A program made the position numbers and the translations under genes. A DNA stretch of 17,257 bases from Hydrogenophaga sp. Its GTDB lineage: Bacteria > Pseudomonadota > Gammaproteobacteria > Burkholderiales > Burkholderiaceae_C. Of the stretch, positions 1 through 8,091 are shown piece after piece. Positions within the stretch are counted from its first letter, which is position 1, and every line of letters starts with the position of its first letter. Location of the stretch: positions 1 through 17,257 of the forward strand of contig JAGXRS010000116.1 in the NCBI GenBank assembly GCA_018335615.1. The letters are read 5' to 3'. The notes under the pieces are model-generated. The model worked only from the letters and a program-made list of their open reading frames with translations, was not told the origin of the DNA and searched no databases.

Positions 1-1
1 C

Positions 2-1189
2 AAGATCACCGGCGACGCCGACAAGCCCCTCGAACTCATCCGCCGCTACAAAAACGAGCGCCTGCCCAACGTGGCGGTCACGGTGGACCTGCTCACCACC
101 GGCATTGACGTACCAGAAATCTGCAACCTCGTCTTCCTGCGCCAGGTCAACAGCCGCATTTTGTTTGACCAGATGCTCGGCCGTGCCACCCGCCTGTGCG
201 ACTTTGACGGTGAATCTAAGGAAAGCTTCCGGGTCATTGACGCCGTTCGCATCTTTGAACACATCGGCAACATGACCGACATGAAGCCCGTGGTGGTCAA
301 CCCCAGCATCTCCTTCGCGCAACTGGAGCGGGAAATGGTTCAAGTAACCGACGACGCGGCGCGTGAGCTGGTGCGCGACCAGTTCCTCGCCAAGTTCCAG
401 GCCAAAAAGCGCCACCTCAAAGGCCAGGCCGCCCAGGACTTTGAGAGCCAGGCCGGCATGACGCCGGACGAGTTCGTCCGAACAATCAGGGCCCTGCCAC
501 CAGGCGACCTGGCCAAATGGTTTGCCCAACACCCCGATCTGGGTCAAATACTCGACCGTAAACGCGAAGGAAGCGGCCAAGGGGTGTACGTTTCTGACCA
601 CCCCGACCAGCTGAAGAACGTCGAACGCGGCTACGGCAAAGCCAGCCGCCCTGAGGACTACCTCAAGGCGTTCAAGGAATTCATCGCCAGCCACGGCAAT
701 GAGCTGCCCGCCCTGCTGACCGTGCTCACCCGCCCGCGCGACCTCACGCGCCAGCAGCTCAAGGAGCTGGTGCTTGCGCTGGACCAGGCCGGCTTCACGG
801 AAATGCGCTTGGCCACCGCTTGGCGCGAACTCAGCAACCAAGACATTGCCGCCCGCATCATTGGCTATATTCGCCAGGCTGCCGTGGGCGATGCGCTGGT
901 TCCCTACGCCGAGCGTGTGGACCACGCCATGCAAACCCTGCTGACACATCCGCCCGGCGGCAAAGCCTGGACCCACCCACAGCGCGACTGGCTCAAACGC
1001 ATCGCCGCACAAACCAAGGCCAACCTGCTGGTGGACCGCGCCGCGCTCGACGACCCTGACCTCATCTTCAAACGCGAAGGCGGTGGCTTCAACCGCCTAG
1101 ACAAACTCTTCAATGGCCAACTCCAGCCCGTGCTGGAAGCCTTTAACGACGCGCTGTGGGCCCCGCCGCCCCAGTCCGCCCAACGCTAA
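2..1189 (+). CDS. hsdR: Type I restriction enzyme R subunit, C-terminal part (HsdR, 5' end outside window)
   Basis: The reading frame is open from base 2, so the gene begins upstream of the window; about 395 C-terminal residues are present. Near the start are the last superfamily 2 helicase motifs: TTGIDVP (motif V) and QMLGRATR (motif VI, with its arginine finger). The rest is helical and resembles the C-terminal HsdM-interacting domain of EcoEI/EcoAI-type R subunits. In this family the R subunit translocates DNA with ATP and cuts it far from the recognition site when the site is unmethylated. The N-terminal PDDEXK nuclease domain and helicase motifs I-IV are not visible here. The gene is followed after 12 nt by hsdM in the same direction, giving an R-M-(nuclease)-S order. 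The family call is firm; the EcoEI subfamily is a weaker inference from the C-terminal region. Confidence 0.93.
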   Translation, partial: KITGDADKPLELIRRYKNERLPNVAVTVDLLTTGIDVPEICNLVFLRQVNSRILFDQMLGRATRLCDFDGESKESFRVIDAVRIFEHIGNMTDMKPVVVNPSISFAQLEREMVQVTDDAARELVRDQFLAKFQAKKRHLKGQAAQDFESQAGMTPDEFVRTIRALPPGDLAKWFAQHPDLGQILDRKREGSGQGVYVSDHPDQLKNVERGYGKASRPEDYLKAFKEFIASHGNELPALLTVLTRPRDLTRQQLKELVLALDQAGFTEMRLATAWRELSNQDIAARIIGYIRQAAVGDALVPYAERVDHAMQTLLTHPPGGKAWTHPQRDWLKRIAAQTKANLLVDRAALDDPDLIFKREGGGFNRLDKLFNGQLQPVLEAFNDALWAPPPQSAQR

Positions 1190-1201
1190 ACCCCACATCA
1201 C

Positions 1202-2779
1202 ATGCCCAACCCCACCGCTGCGCTCGATATCGGCGCCAAGCTCTGGTCACTCTGCAACGTGTTGCGTGACGACGGCGTCACCTACCACCAGTACCTGAGC
1301 GAGCTCACCTACCTGCTGTTTCTGAAAATGATGCAGGAGACCGGGCAGGAAGAACGCCTGACCGTCTTCAAGGCCCCCAAGAAAGGCGAACCCAAGCTGC
1401 TGCAACCCGGCGTGCGCTGGGCCGACTTGATTTGCGCCTCCGCTCCCGACCGGCTCGACACCTACAAAGAAATGCTGCTGGACTACGGCTTGCATGGCCA
1501 GGGCGCCGTGCAGGCTATTTACGCCAACGCCAACACCTTCATCACCAAGCCCGCCACGCTGAGCAAGCTTGTGACCGACATCGACGCGCTCGACTGGTAC
1601 AGCGTGCAGCGCGACGATCTGGGCGACCTCTACGAAAACCTGCTGGAACGCAACGCCACCGAAAAGAAAAGCGGCGCCGGCCAGTACTTCACGCCCCGCC
1701 ACCTCATCGACAGCATCGTCACCGTGCTCAAGCCCCAGCTGGGCGATGTGATTCAGGATCCTGCGGCCGGCACCTGCGGTTTTTTGATCGCGGCCAACAA
1801 CCACCTGCGTCAACACAACGACTTCGACAGCCTGAGCGAAGAAGCCCAGCGCCGCTACCGGCACAACACCTTCTACGGCATGGAGCTGGTGCAAGACACC
1901 CACCGCCTGGCGCTGATGAACATGCTCTTGCACGGCATTGAAGGCGGCGTGGACTATGGCGACACCTTGAGTGAGGACTACCGCAAGCTCCCGTCCGCCA
2001 CGCTCCTCCTCTCGAATCCGCCCTTTGGCACAAAAAAAGGTGGCGGCCTGCCCACCCGTGGCGACCTGACCTACATCACCAGCAACAAACAGTTTGCCTT
2101 CCTGCAGCACATCTACCGCAGCCTAAAACCTGGTGGCCGCGCCGCCGTGGTGCTGCCCGACAACGTGCTTTTTGAAAGCAACGTCGGCACCGACATTCGC
2201 CGCGACCTGATGGAGAAATGCAACCTCCACACCATCTTGCGCTTGCCCACCGGCATCTTTTACGCGCAGGGCGTCAAGACCAACGTGCTCTTCTTCACCA
2301 AGGGCGAGAAAGACAAAGGCAACACCAAAGAGGTGTGGGTGTACGACATGCGTGCCAACATGCCCCAGTTTGGCAAGCGCACCCCGTTCACGCGCGACTA
2401 CTTTCGCACCCCGGCAGACGCCCCCGCGAGCCAGCCGCGCGACAAGTTTGAAGACGTGTTCGGCGACGACCCGAAAGGCTGCTACGCAACGCTCGCTCAA
2501 CGCGTGGATACGGGTGAAACCGGCCGCTGGCGCAAGTTCACCCGCGAACAGATCGCCTCCCGTGGCGACAACCTCGACATCGCCTGGCTGAAAGACGACA
2601 GCGCCGAAACCGCCGAAGCCCAGCGCGACGATCCGGCCCTGGTGGCCCGACTGCTGCAGCGCGAGCTGGGAGGCGCCATGGCAGAACTGCGCGCCCTGCT
2701 TGAAGAGCTGGGCGAAGACCCCGACGCGGCGCTGGAAGACCTCTTGATCGACGCGCAAGGGCAAGAGGTGCAGGCATGA
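1202..2779 (+). CDS. hsdM: Type I restriction-modification system N6-adenine methyltransferase subunit (HsdM)
   Basis: This 525-residue protein has the normal length and layout of HsdM. It has an N-terminal helical HsdM_N region (about residues 1-155), then an N6-adenine methyltransferase domain with the SAM-binding motif DPAAGTCGF at residues 186-194 and the catalytic NPPF motif at 272-275. The segment RNATEKKSGAGQYFTPR before motif I is typical of the family. HsdM pairs with HsdS to methylate adenines in the target and joins HsdR to form the restriction complex. The start lies 12 nt after the hsdR stop, with no strong Shine-Dalgarno sequence, so translation may be coupled to hsdR. The stop overlaps the next gene by 4 nt (ATGA). 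All catalytic motifs are intact, so an active methylase is expected. Confidence 0.97.
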   Translation: MPNPTAALDIGAKLWSLCNVLRDDGVTYHQYLSELTYLLFLKMMQETGQEERLTVFKAPKKGEPKLLQPGVRWADLICASAPDRLDTYKEMLLDYGLHGQGAVQAIYANANTFITKPATLSKLVTDIDALDWYSVQRDDLGDLYENLLERNATEKKSGAGQYFTPRHLIDSIVTVLKPQLGDVIQDPAAGTCGFLIAANNHLRQHNDFDSLSEEAQRRYRHNTFYGMELVQDTHRLALMNMLLHGIEGGVDYGDTLSEDYRKLPSATLLLSNPPFGTKKGGGLPTRGDLTYITSNKQFAFLQHIYRSLKPGGRAAVVLPDNVLFESNVGTDIRRDLMEKCNLHTILRLPTGIFYAQGVKTNVLFFTKGEKDKGNTKEVWVYDMRANMPQFGKRTPFTRDYFRTPADAPASQPRDKFEDVFGDDPKGCYATLAQRVDTGETGRWRKFTREQIASRGDNLDIAWLKDDSAETAEAQRDDPALVARLLQRELGGAMAELRALLEELGEDPDAALEDLLIDAQGQEVQA

Positions 2780-3813
2780 GCGAACCGACGCCCACGCCCA
2801 CGCCCGCCCACAGCCTGCATGCGGAACTTCGTGCGCTCATCGCCAGCAGCCGCCAGCGATTGGCCACGGCTGTCAACGCCGAGCTGACCCGCCTGTACTG
2901 GACGGTGGGCCAGCGCCTGAGCGCAGAGGTATTGGGCGGCGAGCGCGCCAGCTATGGCGCCCAACTGCTGGACCAGCTGGGCAAGCAACTCTCCAGCGAG
3001 TTTGGCCGGGGCTTTGAATCCCGCAACCTGCGCCGCATGGTGAAGTTTGCCGAGGCCTTCCCGCACGCCGAGATTATGTCAACACTGTCGGCAAAATTGA
3101 GCTGGAGCCACATGGTCGCCATCGTGGCGCTCAAAACCCCGGAAGCACGCTCGTTTTATGCCCAGCACGCCGCGCAAGACGGCTGGAGCGTGCGCGAGTT
3201 GAGCCACCAGATCGAGCGCAAAGCCTTCGAGCGCACGGAGATCGCCAGCACGCAGGCGCCCGCGCTACCGGCCATGCCACACCAGGTCTTCAAAGACCCC
3301 TACTTCCTGGACTTTCTGGGTCTGCGCCAAGGGCACGTCGAGGCCGACCTGGAAGGTGCCATCCTGCGCCAGTTGGAAGCCTTCATTTTGGAGCTGGGCC
3401 GGGGCTTCGCTTTTGTTGAACGCCAGAAGCGCATGGTCATCGACGGCGATGACTTTTACCTCGACCTGTTGTTTTTCCACCGCCGCCTGCGCCGACTGGT
3501 GGCCATCGAACTCAAGCTCGGCCGCTTCAAGGCGGCGCATAAAGGGCAGATGGAGCTGTACTTGAAGTGGCTGGACAAACACGAGCGCCAGCCGGGGGAA
3601 GAAGCGCCCATTGGCCTCATCCTCTGCGCCGAATCCAGCCGCGAACAGGTAGAACTGCTGCAGATGCACAAAGACGGCATCACCGTGGCAGAGTACTGGA
3701 CTGAGTTGCCACCCAAGGCCGAGCTGGAACAGCGGTTGCACGAGGCGCTGGTGGAAGCGCGGGAGCGGCTGGCTCGGCGGGGGTTGTTGCTAGAAGGAGG
3801 TCGCGATGAGTGA
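2776..3813 (+). CDS. YhcG/DUF1016-family PDDEXK nuclease embedded between hsdM and hsdS
   Basis: The 345-residue product has the two-part layout of the YhcG (DUF1016) family. An N-terminal helical domain (about residues 12-155) contains the typical LYWTVGQRL and SRNLRRMVKFAEAFP segments. The C-terminal domain (about 175-330) has a PDDEXK nuclease core: D230 in the strand YLDLLFF, then E245-L-K247 in AIELKLGRF, followed by a GQMELYLKWLDKHE helix. The nuclease residues are all present. The start overlaps hsdM by 4 nt, and the last 8 nt contain the ribosome binding site-proximal start of hsdS. Such genes are often found inside type I restriction loci, but their role there is not settled; a defence or recombination nuclease is the likeliest reading. 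The family call is firm, the function is inference. Confidence 0.92.
   Translation: MSEPTPTPTPAHSLHAELRALIASSRQRLATAVNAELTRLYWTVGQRLSAEVLGGERASYGAQLLDQLGKQLSSEFGRGFESRNLRRMVKFAEAFPHAEIMSTLSAKLSWSHMVAIVALKTPEARSFYAQHAAQDGWSVRELSHQIERKAFERTEIASTQAPALPAMPHQVFKDPYFLDFLGLRQGHVEADLEGAILRQLEAFILELGRGFAFVERQKRMVIDGDDFYLDLLFFHRRLRRLVAIELKLGRFKAAHKGQMELYLKWLDKHERQPGEEAPIGLILCAESSREQVELLQMHKDGITVAEYWTELPPKAELEQRLHEALVEARERLARRGLLLEGGRDE
3794..3800 (+). promoter_or_regulatory. Strong ribosome binding site of hsdS
   Basis: AAGGAGG lies 5 nt before the hsdS ATG, inside the 3' end of the preceding nuclease gene. It is one of the strongest Shine-Dalgarno matches in the defence cluster and fixes the hsdS start even though the two genes overlap by 8 nt. 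Confidence 0.75.
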
Positions 3814-5371
3814 CTTGCCAGAATCATGGAAGGTGATCAGCTTCGGTGAGTTGAATGAATTTACCACCAGCACAGTAAATCCCGCACGTCGATCTGACGA
3901 GACGTTTGATCTATACAGCGTTCCATCATTTCCTTCTGGTTCGCCAGAAACGTTAAGAGGTTCGGCTATCGGCTCGACCAAGCAGACCGTCAAACAAGGT
4001 GATGTCTTGGTTTGCAAAATCAACCCGCGTATCAATCGAGTCTGGGCCGTTGGAAGGAAAGAGTCGAACGAACAAATCGCCTCTTCTGAATGGATAGGAT
4101 TTCGATCACAAGCAGTCGTTTCTCAGTACGCGCGTCACTACTTTTCAAGTCCTATTTTCAGGGACTTAATGGAAAGCGATGTTGCCGGTGTAGGTGGCTC
4201 CTTGACACGAGCACAGCCGAAAAAAGTGATGACGTATCCACTGCCTGTTGCCCCACATGCAGAACAAACCCGCATTGCCAACCAACTCGATATCCTGCTG
4301 CCCCGGATCAGTGCCTGCAACGACCGCCTCGACACCATCCCCGCGCTGTTAAAACGATTTCGGATGGCCGTGCTGGATGCCGCGACAACTGGCGTTTTGA
4401 CCGAAGAGTGGCACCAACCTGCGTCTGCGCCGTGGCCGATTGTGCAGCTGCGCGACCACGCGAGCGGGTTTTCGTACGGCTCAGCCAGCAAGTCAGCAAA
4501 GGTGGGGCGAGTCCCAGTGCTGCGCATGGGGAATATTAAATCCGGCAAGTTGGATTGGAGCGACCTAGTCTTCTCTTCGGACGAAACTGAGATTAAAAAA
4601 TACACGCTCCAAAAAGGCGACGTGCTGTTCAACCGAACCAACAGCCCTGAGTTGGTGGGAAAAACAGGGGTGTACCAAGGCGAGCGCCCAGCCCTTTACG
4701 CGGGCTATCTCATTCGCGTTCGATGTGGTGAAAACCTCTTGCCCGAGTACTTAAACTATTGCCTCGGGAGCACTGCGGGTCGTCACTATTGCTGGACTGT
4801 CAAGTCCGATGGCGTAAGTCAGTCCAACATCAATGCTCAGAAACTTCGTGCATTCGAGTTCTCATTGCCTGACATCGCTGAGCAACAAGAAATCGTTCGC
4901 CGGGTAGAAGCACTGATCAAGTTGGCCGACCGCATCGAAGCCCGCCACACCGCAGCCCGTGCCCAAGCCCAGCGCCTGACCCCCTTGGTGCTCGCCAAAG
5001 CCTTCCGAGGTGATCTGTTGCCTCAGGACCCTAGCGACGAACCCGCCAGCGCGCTGCTGGCGCGCCTTGCCGCCCTGCGCGAAGGTGCCACGCTCTTCCC
5101 CAAGATTCACAAGCCTCGCGCACCACGTGTTGTTCGTACCCCAAAGGAATCCGCCGCCATGACCAAGAGCCGACAAGACGAAGACGTCAAAGGCAAACCC
5201 TATCTGGCCGGGCATCTGCGCCGCCTGGGCGAACCGGTGGTGGCCCAAGTGCTGTTCAAGGTTTCCGAATTACCGGTGGCCGACTTCTACAAACAACTGG
5301 CCTGGGAAGTGGCACAAGGCCTGGTCAAGGACAACACCACCACGCTGGAGCCCGGTCATGCGGCTGGATAA
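3806..5371 (+). CDS. hsdS: Type I restriction-modification specificity subunit (HsdS)
   Basis: The 521-residue protein has two target recognition domains (about residues 8-150 and 215-355), each followed by a helical conserved region. The first spacer contains AEQTRIANQLDILLPRISAC and RFRMAVLDAATTG; the second contains AEQQEIVRRVEALIKLADRI and LVLAKAFRGDLLPQDP. Each TRD reads one half of a bipartite DNA target. After the second spacer there is a tail of about 100 residues (from about 415), with a KxRAPR linker and a C-terminal segment around FYKQLAWEVAQGLVKD that looks like a small winged-helix domain. The first TRD is visibly richer in A+T than hsdM or the spacers, consistent with TRD exchange. 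The start is set by a strong upstream Shine-Dalgarno. The 3' end overlaps the next gene by 14 nt. Confidence 0.96.
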   Translation: MSDLPESWKVISFGELNEFTTSTVNPARRSDETFDLYSVPSFPSGSPETLRGSAIGSTKQTVKQGDVLVCKINPRINRVWAVGRKESNEQIASSEWIGFRSQAVVSQYARHYFSSPIFRDLMESDVAGVGGSLTRAQPKKVMTYPLPVAPHAEQTRIANQLDILLPRISACNDRLDTIPALLKRFRMAVLDAATTGVLTEEWHQPASAPWPIVQLRDHASGFSYGSASKSAKVGRVPVLRMGNIKSGKLDWSDLVFSSDETEIKKYTLQKGDVLFNRTNSPELVGKTGVYQGERPALYAGYLIRVRCGENLLPEYLNYCLGSTAGRHYCWTVKSDGVSQSNINAQKLRAFEFSLPDIAEQQEIVRRVEALIKLADRIEARHTAARAQAQRLTPLVLAKAFRGDLLPQDPSDEPASALLARLAALREGATLFPKIHKPRAPRVVRTPKESAAMTKSRQDEDVKGKPYLAGHLRRLGEPVVAQVLFKVSELPVADFYKQLAWEVAQGLVKDNTTTLEPGHAAG

Positions 5372-6950
5372 GGTCTACATCGACGGCTTCAAAAACCTCA
5401 AGCAGCTGGAGGTGGATTTCGACGAGAGCAAGCTGACCACCGTGCTGATCGGCCAGAACGGTGCGGGCAAATCCAACCTGATTGAGGCCATTGCCCAGGT
5501 GTTTCGTTGGATGGACCTGCGCAGAAACGAACCCCGCTTTCAGTACCGGGTGGACTACCGCATTCAACCGCCCGGCCCGATGGTGCCGCAGCCGCCCCGC
5601 GTGACGCTGAGCAATGTGCCGGGGGAACCAGCCATTCGTGTGGACGGCAAAGAGGTCAAACGCACCGAGTTTGAGAAGCGGAAGCAGGAATGGTTTCCGG
5701 ACTTGGTGTTCGGCTACTACTCGGGCGGTAGCCGGAGGCTGGAGTCCTTGTTCGACAGCCATCAGCGTCGCTATTACGACGCCATCAAGCTGGAAGACAG
5801 TGACATGGTTTTCAAAGCGGCGCAGGAATCCCGGCGCTTGTTTTACTGCCGCCCGATTCATGGCGTACTGGCGTTGTTGGCTCTGTTCGCGTTCCCCGAC
5901 AAGACGGTGGCGGCTGAACTGTCGTCTAAGCTGGGTATCACCGGCTTCCATTCGTTGCTCGCGCATTTTCGGGAACCTTGGTTTGCCAAGGGGAAGAAAT
6001 CTGAAGCTGACGAGTTGTGGGGAGCCGCTGGTCCAGCTGGCCGAACGGCCCGCCTGTTCAAGGCGGTGGCTTTTCACCCCATGGCGCTTGAAGGCAATGC
6101 CATCGACGATTACCGCGACAAGCTACAAAGCGAATCGCAGTACGCAGCCTTCGTGCCCAGCCGAGAACACTTGAAGCAGTTCGCCAGCGCTTTCACGAAC
6201 GAGCGCGACATGTTCTATGCCTTGGAGGCGATGGACATCTCTGACCTGATTCGCGAAATGTTGGTTTGGGTGACCCGCAACAACGATTCAACGGGCGATG
6301 TAGGGTTTGCCGATCTGTCAGACGGTGAACGCCAGCTGTTGATGGTGCTGGGCTTGATCCGCGTCTCACGCGGCAAGCGCGCGCTGTTCCTTCTGGATGA
6401 ACCCGACACCCACCTCAACCCGCACTGGCAGCACAGCTACCTCAAGCTAATCGAAGACTGGACCGGCATCGCAGCCGAAGCCGACAACTGCCACATCATC
6501 CTGACCTCGCACAACCCGTTAACGATTTCGGCGCTGACCAGAGAAGAGGTTCGCGTCATCACACAAGGGGAAGACGGGCGCGTATCGGCATCTGCTCCTT
6601 ATGCCGACCCGAAGGGCATGGGCTTCACAGCTACGCTGACTGAGATATTTGGTCTACCCACTAGCCTGGATGTGGAAACGCAACGCTTGGTGGACGAACG
6701 CAACGCGCTGGCTCACAAACCCAGCAAGTCAGATGCAGACGAGCGGCGCCTTATTGAACTCAACGACGACCTTGCGCGGCGCGGCTTTCTGTACGAGGAC
6801 CGTGAGCCTCTCTACCAAGATTTCCTGCGTGCCTGGCATGACGTACGGTACGCAGACCGACCGCCCTTGTCACCCGACGAGATCGAACGTCGCCACGCTG
6901 CCATGAAGCTACTGATCAAGAAGCTGACCGAAGAAGGGGCCAAGACTTGA
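5358..6950 (+). CDS. ABC-type AAA ATPase, PtuA-like (Septu-like defence)
   Basis: This 530-residue protein is an SMC/ABC-like ATPase of the OLD/RecF kind. It has an N-terminal KVYIDGFKNLKQLEVDF strand pair, a Walker A motif GQNGAGKSN (32-40), an LSDGERQ signature (320-326), a Walker B motif LLDEPDTHLNP (345-355, D347/E348) and a switch histidine in LTSHNP (H385). No TOPRIM nuclease domain is evident, which separates it from OLD proteins. The gene directly downstream encodes an HNH nuclease of the type that partners PtuA in Septu systems and in some retron systems, so a PtuA-like role (ATP sensing and gating of a partner nuclease) is inferred. The ATG at 5358 has GGAG 7 nt upstream and lies 14 nt inside hsdS, suggesting coupled expression with the restriction genes. 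A generic AAA_23/AAA_21 defence ATPase is the alternative. Confidence 0.85.
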   Translation: MRLDKVYIDGFKNLKQLEVDFDESKLTTVLIGQNGAGKSNLIEAIAQVFRWMDLRRNEPRFQYRVDYRIQPPGPMVPQPPRVTLSNVPGEPAIRVDGKEVKRTEFEKRKQEWFPDLVFGYYSGGSRRLESLFDSHQRRYYDAIKLEDSDMVFKAAQESRRLFYCRPIHGVLALLALFAFPDKTVAAELSSKLGITGFHSLLAHFREPWFAKGKKSEADELWGAAGPAGRTARLFKAVAFHPMALEGNAIDDYRDKLQSESQYAAFVPSREHLKQFASAFTNERDMFYALEAMDISDLIREMLVWVTRNNDSTGDVGFADLSDGERQLLMVLGLIRVSRGKRALFLLDEPDTHLNPHWQHSYLKLIEDWTGIAAEADNCHIILTSHNPLTISALTREEVRVITQGEDGRVSASAPYADPKGMGFTATLTEIFGLPTSLDVETQRLVDERNALAHKPSKSDADERRLIELNDDLARRGFLYEDREPLYQDFLRAWHDVRYADRPPLSPDEIERRHAAMKLLIKKLTEEGAKT

Positions 6951-7813
6951 TCTACGTGAAGTGCGACCCGGCCCTCATTCCCCAGAAGGTTCTAGACGTG
7001 GCCGCGCGGGCGCAGGCCGACTTGGAGGCCAAACCTGAGGCAGAGCGGAAGGCATTCATCGAGAAGAAGGGGCATGTCTGGCGCGCGTTCGCCCGATACC
7101 TGGCCAAGATGTCTTACAGCAAGTGCTGGTACTCCGAAAGCAACGACCCGCAGTCGTTCTTCGACGTGGACCACTTTCGACCCAAGAAGGCTGCCAAACG
7201 GGCAGAAGCTTCGGAGGACGATGGGTACCCGTGGCTGGCCTTTTCAGTGGAGAACTTTCGCTACGCAGCCGGTCGCTCGAACCGACTGAGTACCGATGAG
7301 GCCACGGACAAAACCGTAGGCAAAGGCAGTTGGTTTCCGTTGCTGGATGGAAGCCCCTGTGCTTCTTGGGATGACCGGTGTTTAAGCACCGAGCTGCCAG
7401 TGTTGCTTGACCCGACGGTAAGAAGCGATGTGGCACTGATCGACATCAACCCTGACGATGGGCGAGCCGTTTTGAGCATGACCTGCATCGGCATTGCGAA
7501 GCAGTTCAGAGCCAGCAAGTCCATCGAGCTCTACAGCCTCAACCTGGGGAATCTGATCACGGCGAGAAAGCGTGTCATGCGTGACGTGGAAAACCACTTC
7601 AAGAACTTGATGGACATTGTCAATGCAGCCAACGACATGCCTGCAGTGGAGAGGTTGCAGGTCCAGATGCGCGAAGCGACGGGCTCTAGCGCGCCGTATG
7701 CGCGTGCTGCCAGGGCGAAGATGTTCGCCATGGGGGCGGGCGCGTTTTGTGCACAACCAGAAGATATGGTCGAGGGCGCGCGGCAACAAGCAGGTCAAGA
7801 AAACGGAATATGA
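6947..7813 (+). CDS. HNH nuclease, PtuB-like / TIGR02646-related (Septu-like defence)
   Basis: The 288-residue product carries an HNH-type core: a cysteine in SKCWYSES (C60), the DVDHFRPK motif (73-80, catalytic H76 expected), a YPWLAF segment, an asparagine in ENFRYA (N103) and a downstream FPLLDG segment. This order matches HNH proteins that accompany PtuA-type ATPases. Unlike the usual family pattern, the CxxC-type cysteine pairs that bind structural zinc are absent; only C60 remains, and the NLLLSCxxCN-like stretch is replaced by NFRYAAGRSNR. The start is a TTG whose TGA overlap (TTGA) ties it to the ATPase gene; AGAAGGGG lies upstream. The protein is expected to cut nucleic acid under the control of the upstream ATPase. 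Family recognition is good; the target is unknown. Confidence 0.82.
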   Translation: MIYVKCDPALIPQKVLDVAARAQADLEAKPEAERKAFIEKKGHVWRAFARYLAKMSYSKCWYSESNDPQSFFDVDHFRPKKAAKRAEASEDDGYPWLAFSVENFRYAAGRSNRLSTDEATDKTVGKGSWFPLLDGSPCASWDDRCLSTELPVLLDPTVRSDVALIDINPDDGRAVLSMTCIGIAKQFRASKSIELYSLNLGNLITARKRVMRDVENHFKNLMDIVNAANDMPAVERLQVQMREATGSSAPYARAARAKMFAMGAGAFCAQPEDMVEGARQQAGQENGI

Positions 7814-8091
7814 GCGACATCAAACTCTTCCGGATCATCAAGGGCCAAGCCGCCGAGCTGCAAGGCTCGGCATCCGATCTTGAAAAACCGATGCAGAACC
7901 TGATCGAGGGCAACCTGCAAACATTCCTCGGCATTTGCTTCCTGGCATCCGAATACGCCACCGGCAAGACTCACGGCGGGCGCATCGACTCCCTTGGCCT
8001 GGACGAGAACCACTGCCCGGTGATCATCGAATACAAGCGCTCGGTGGGCGAGAACGTCATCAACCAGGGGCTGTACTACCTGGACTGGTAA
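7810..8091 (+). CDS. N-terminal half of the split nuclease: NucS-like PDDEXK domain
   Basis: This 93-residue product contains the nuclease signature: D60 in RIDSLGLD and E74-Y-K76 in VIIEYKR, the usual D-ExK arrangement of PDDEXK enzymes such as NucS. The start ATG overlaps the HNH stop (ATGA). The fragment ends just after the helix that follows the ExK motif, so the catalytic residues are present but the fold lacks its remaining strands unless the second half associates with it. Confidence 0.65.
   Translation: MSDIKLFRIIKGQAAELQGSASDLEKPMQNLIEGNLQTFLGICFLASEYATGKTHGGRIDSLGLDENHCPVIIEYKRSVGENVINQGLYYLDW

Noticed and set aside
1247..2110. Long minus-strand open frame of 287 codons opposite hsdM
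   Set aside because: It lies antisense to an intact methyltransferase gene with all motifs; its composition (many H, Q, G, V) is that of a GC-rich shadow frame.
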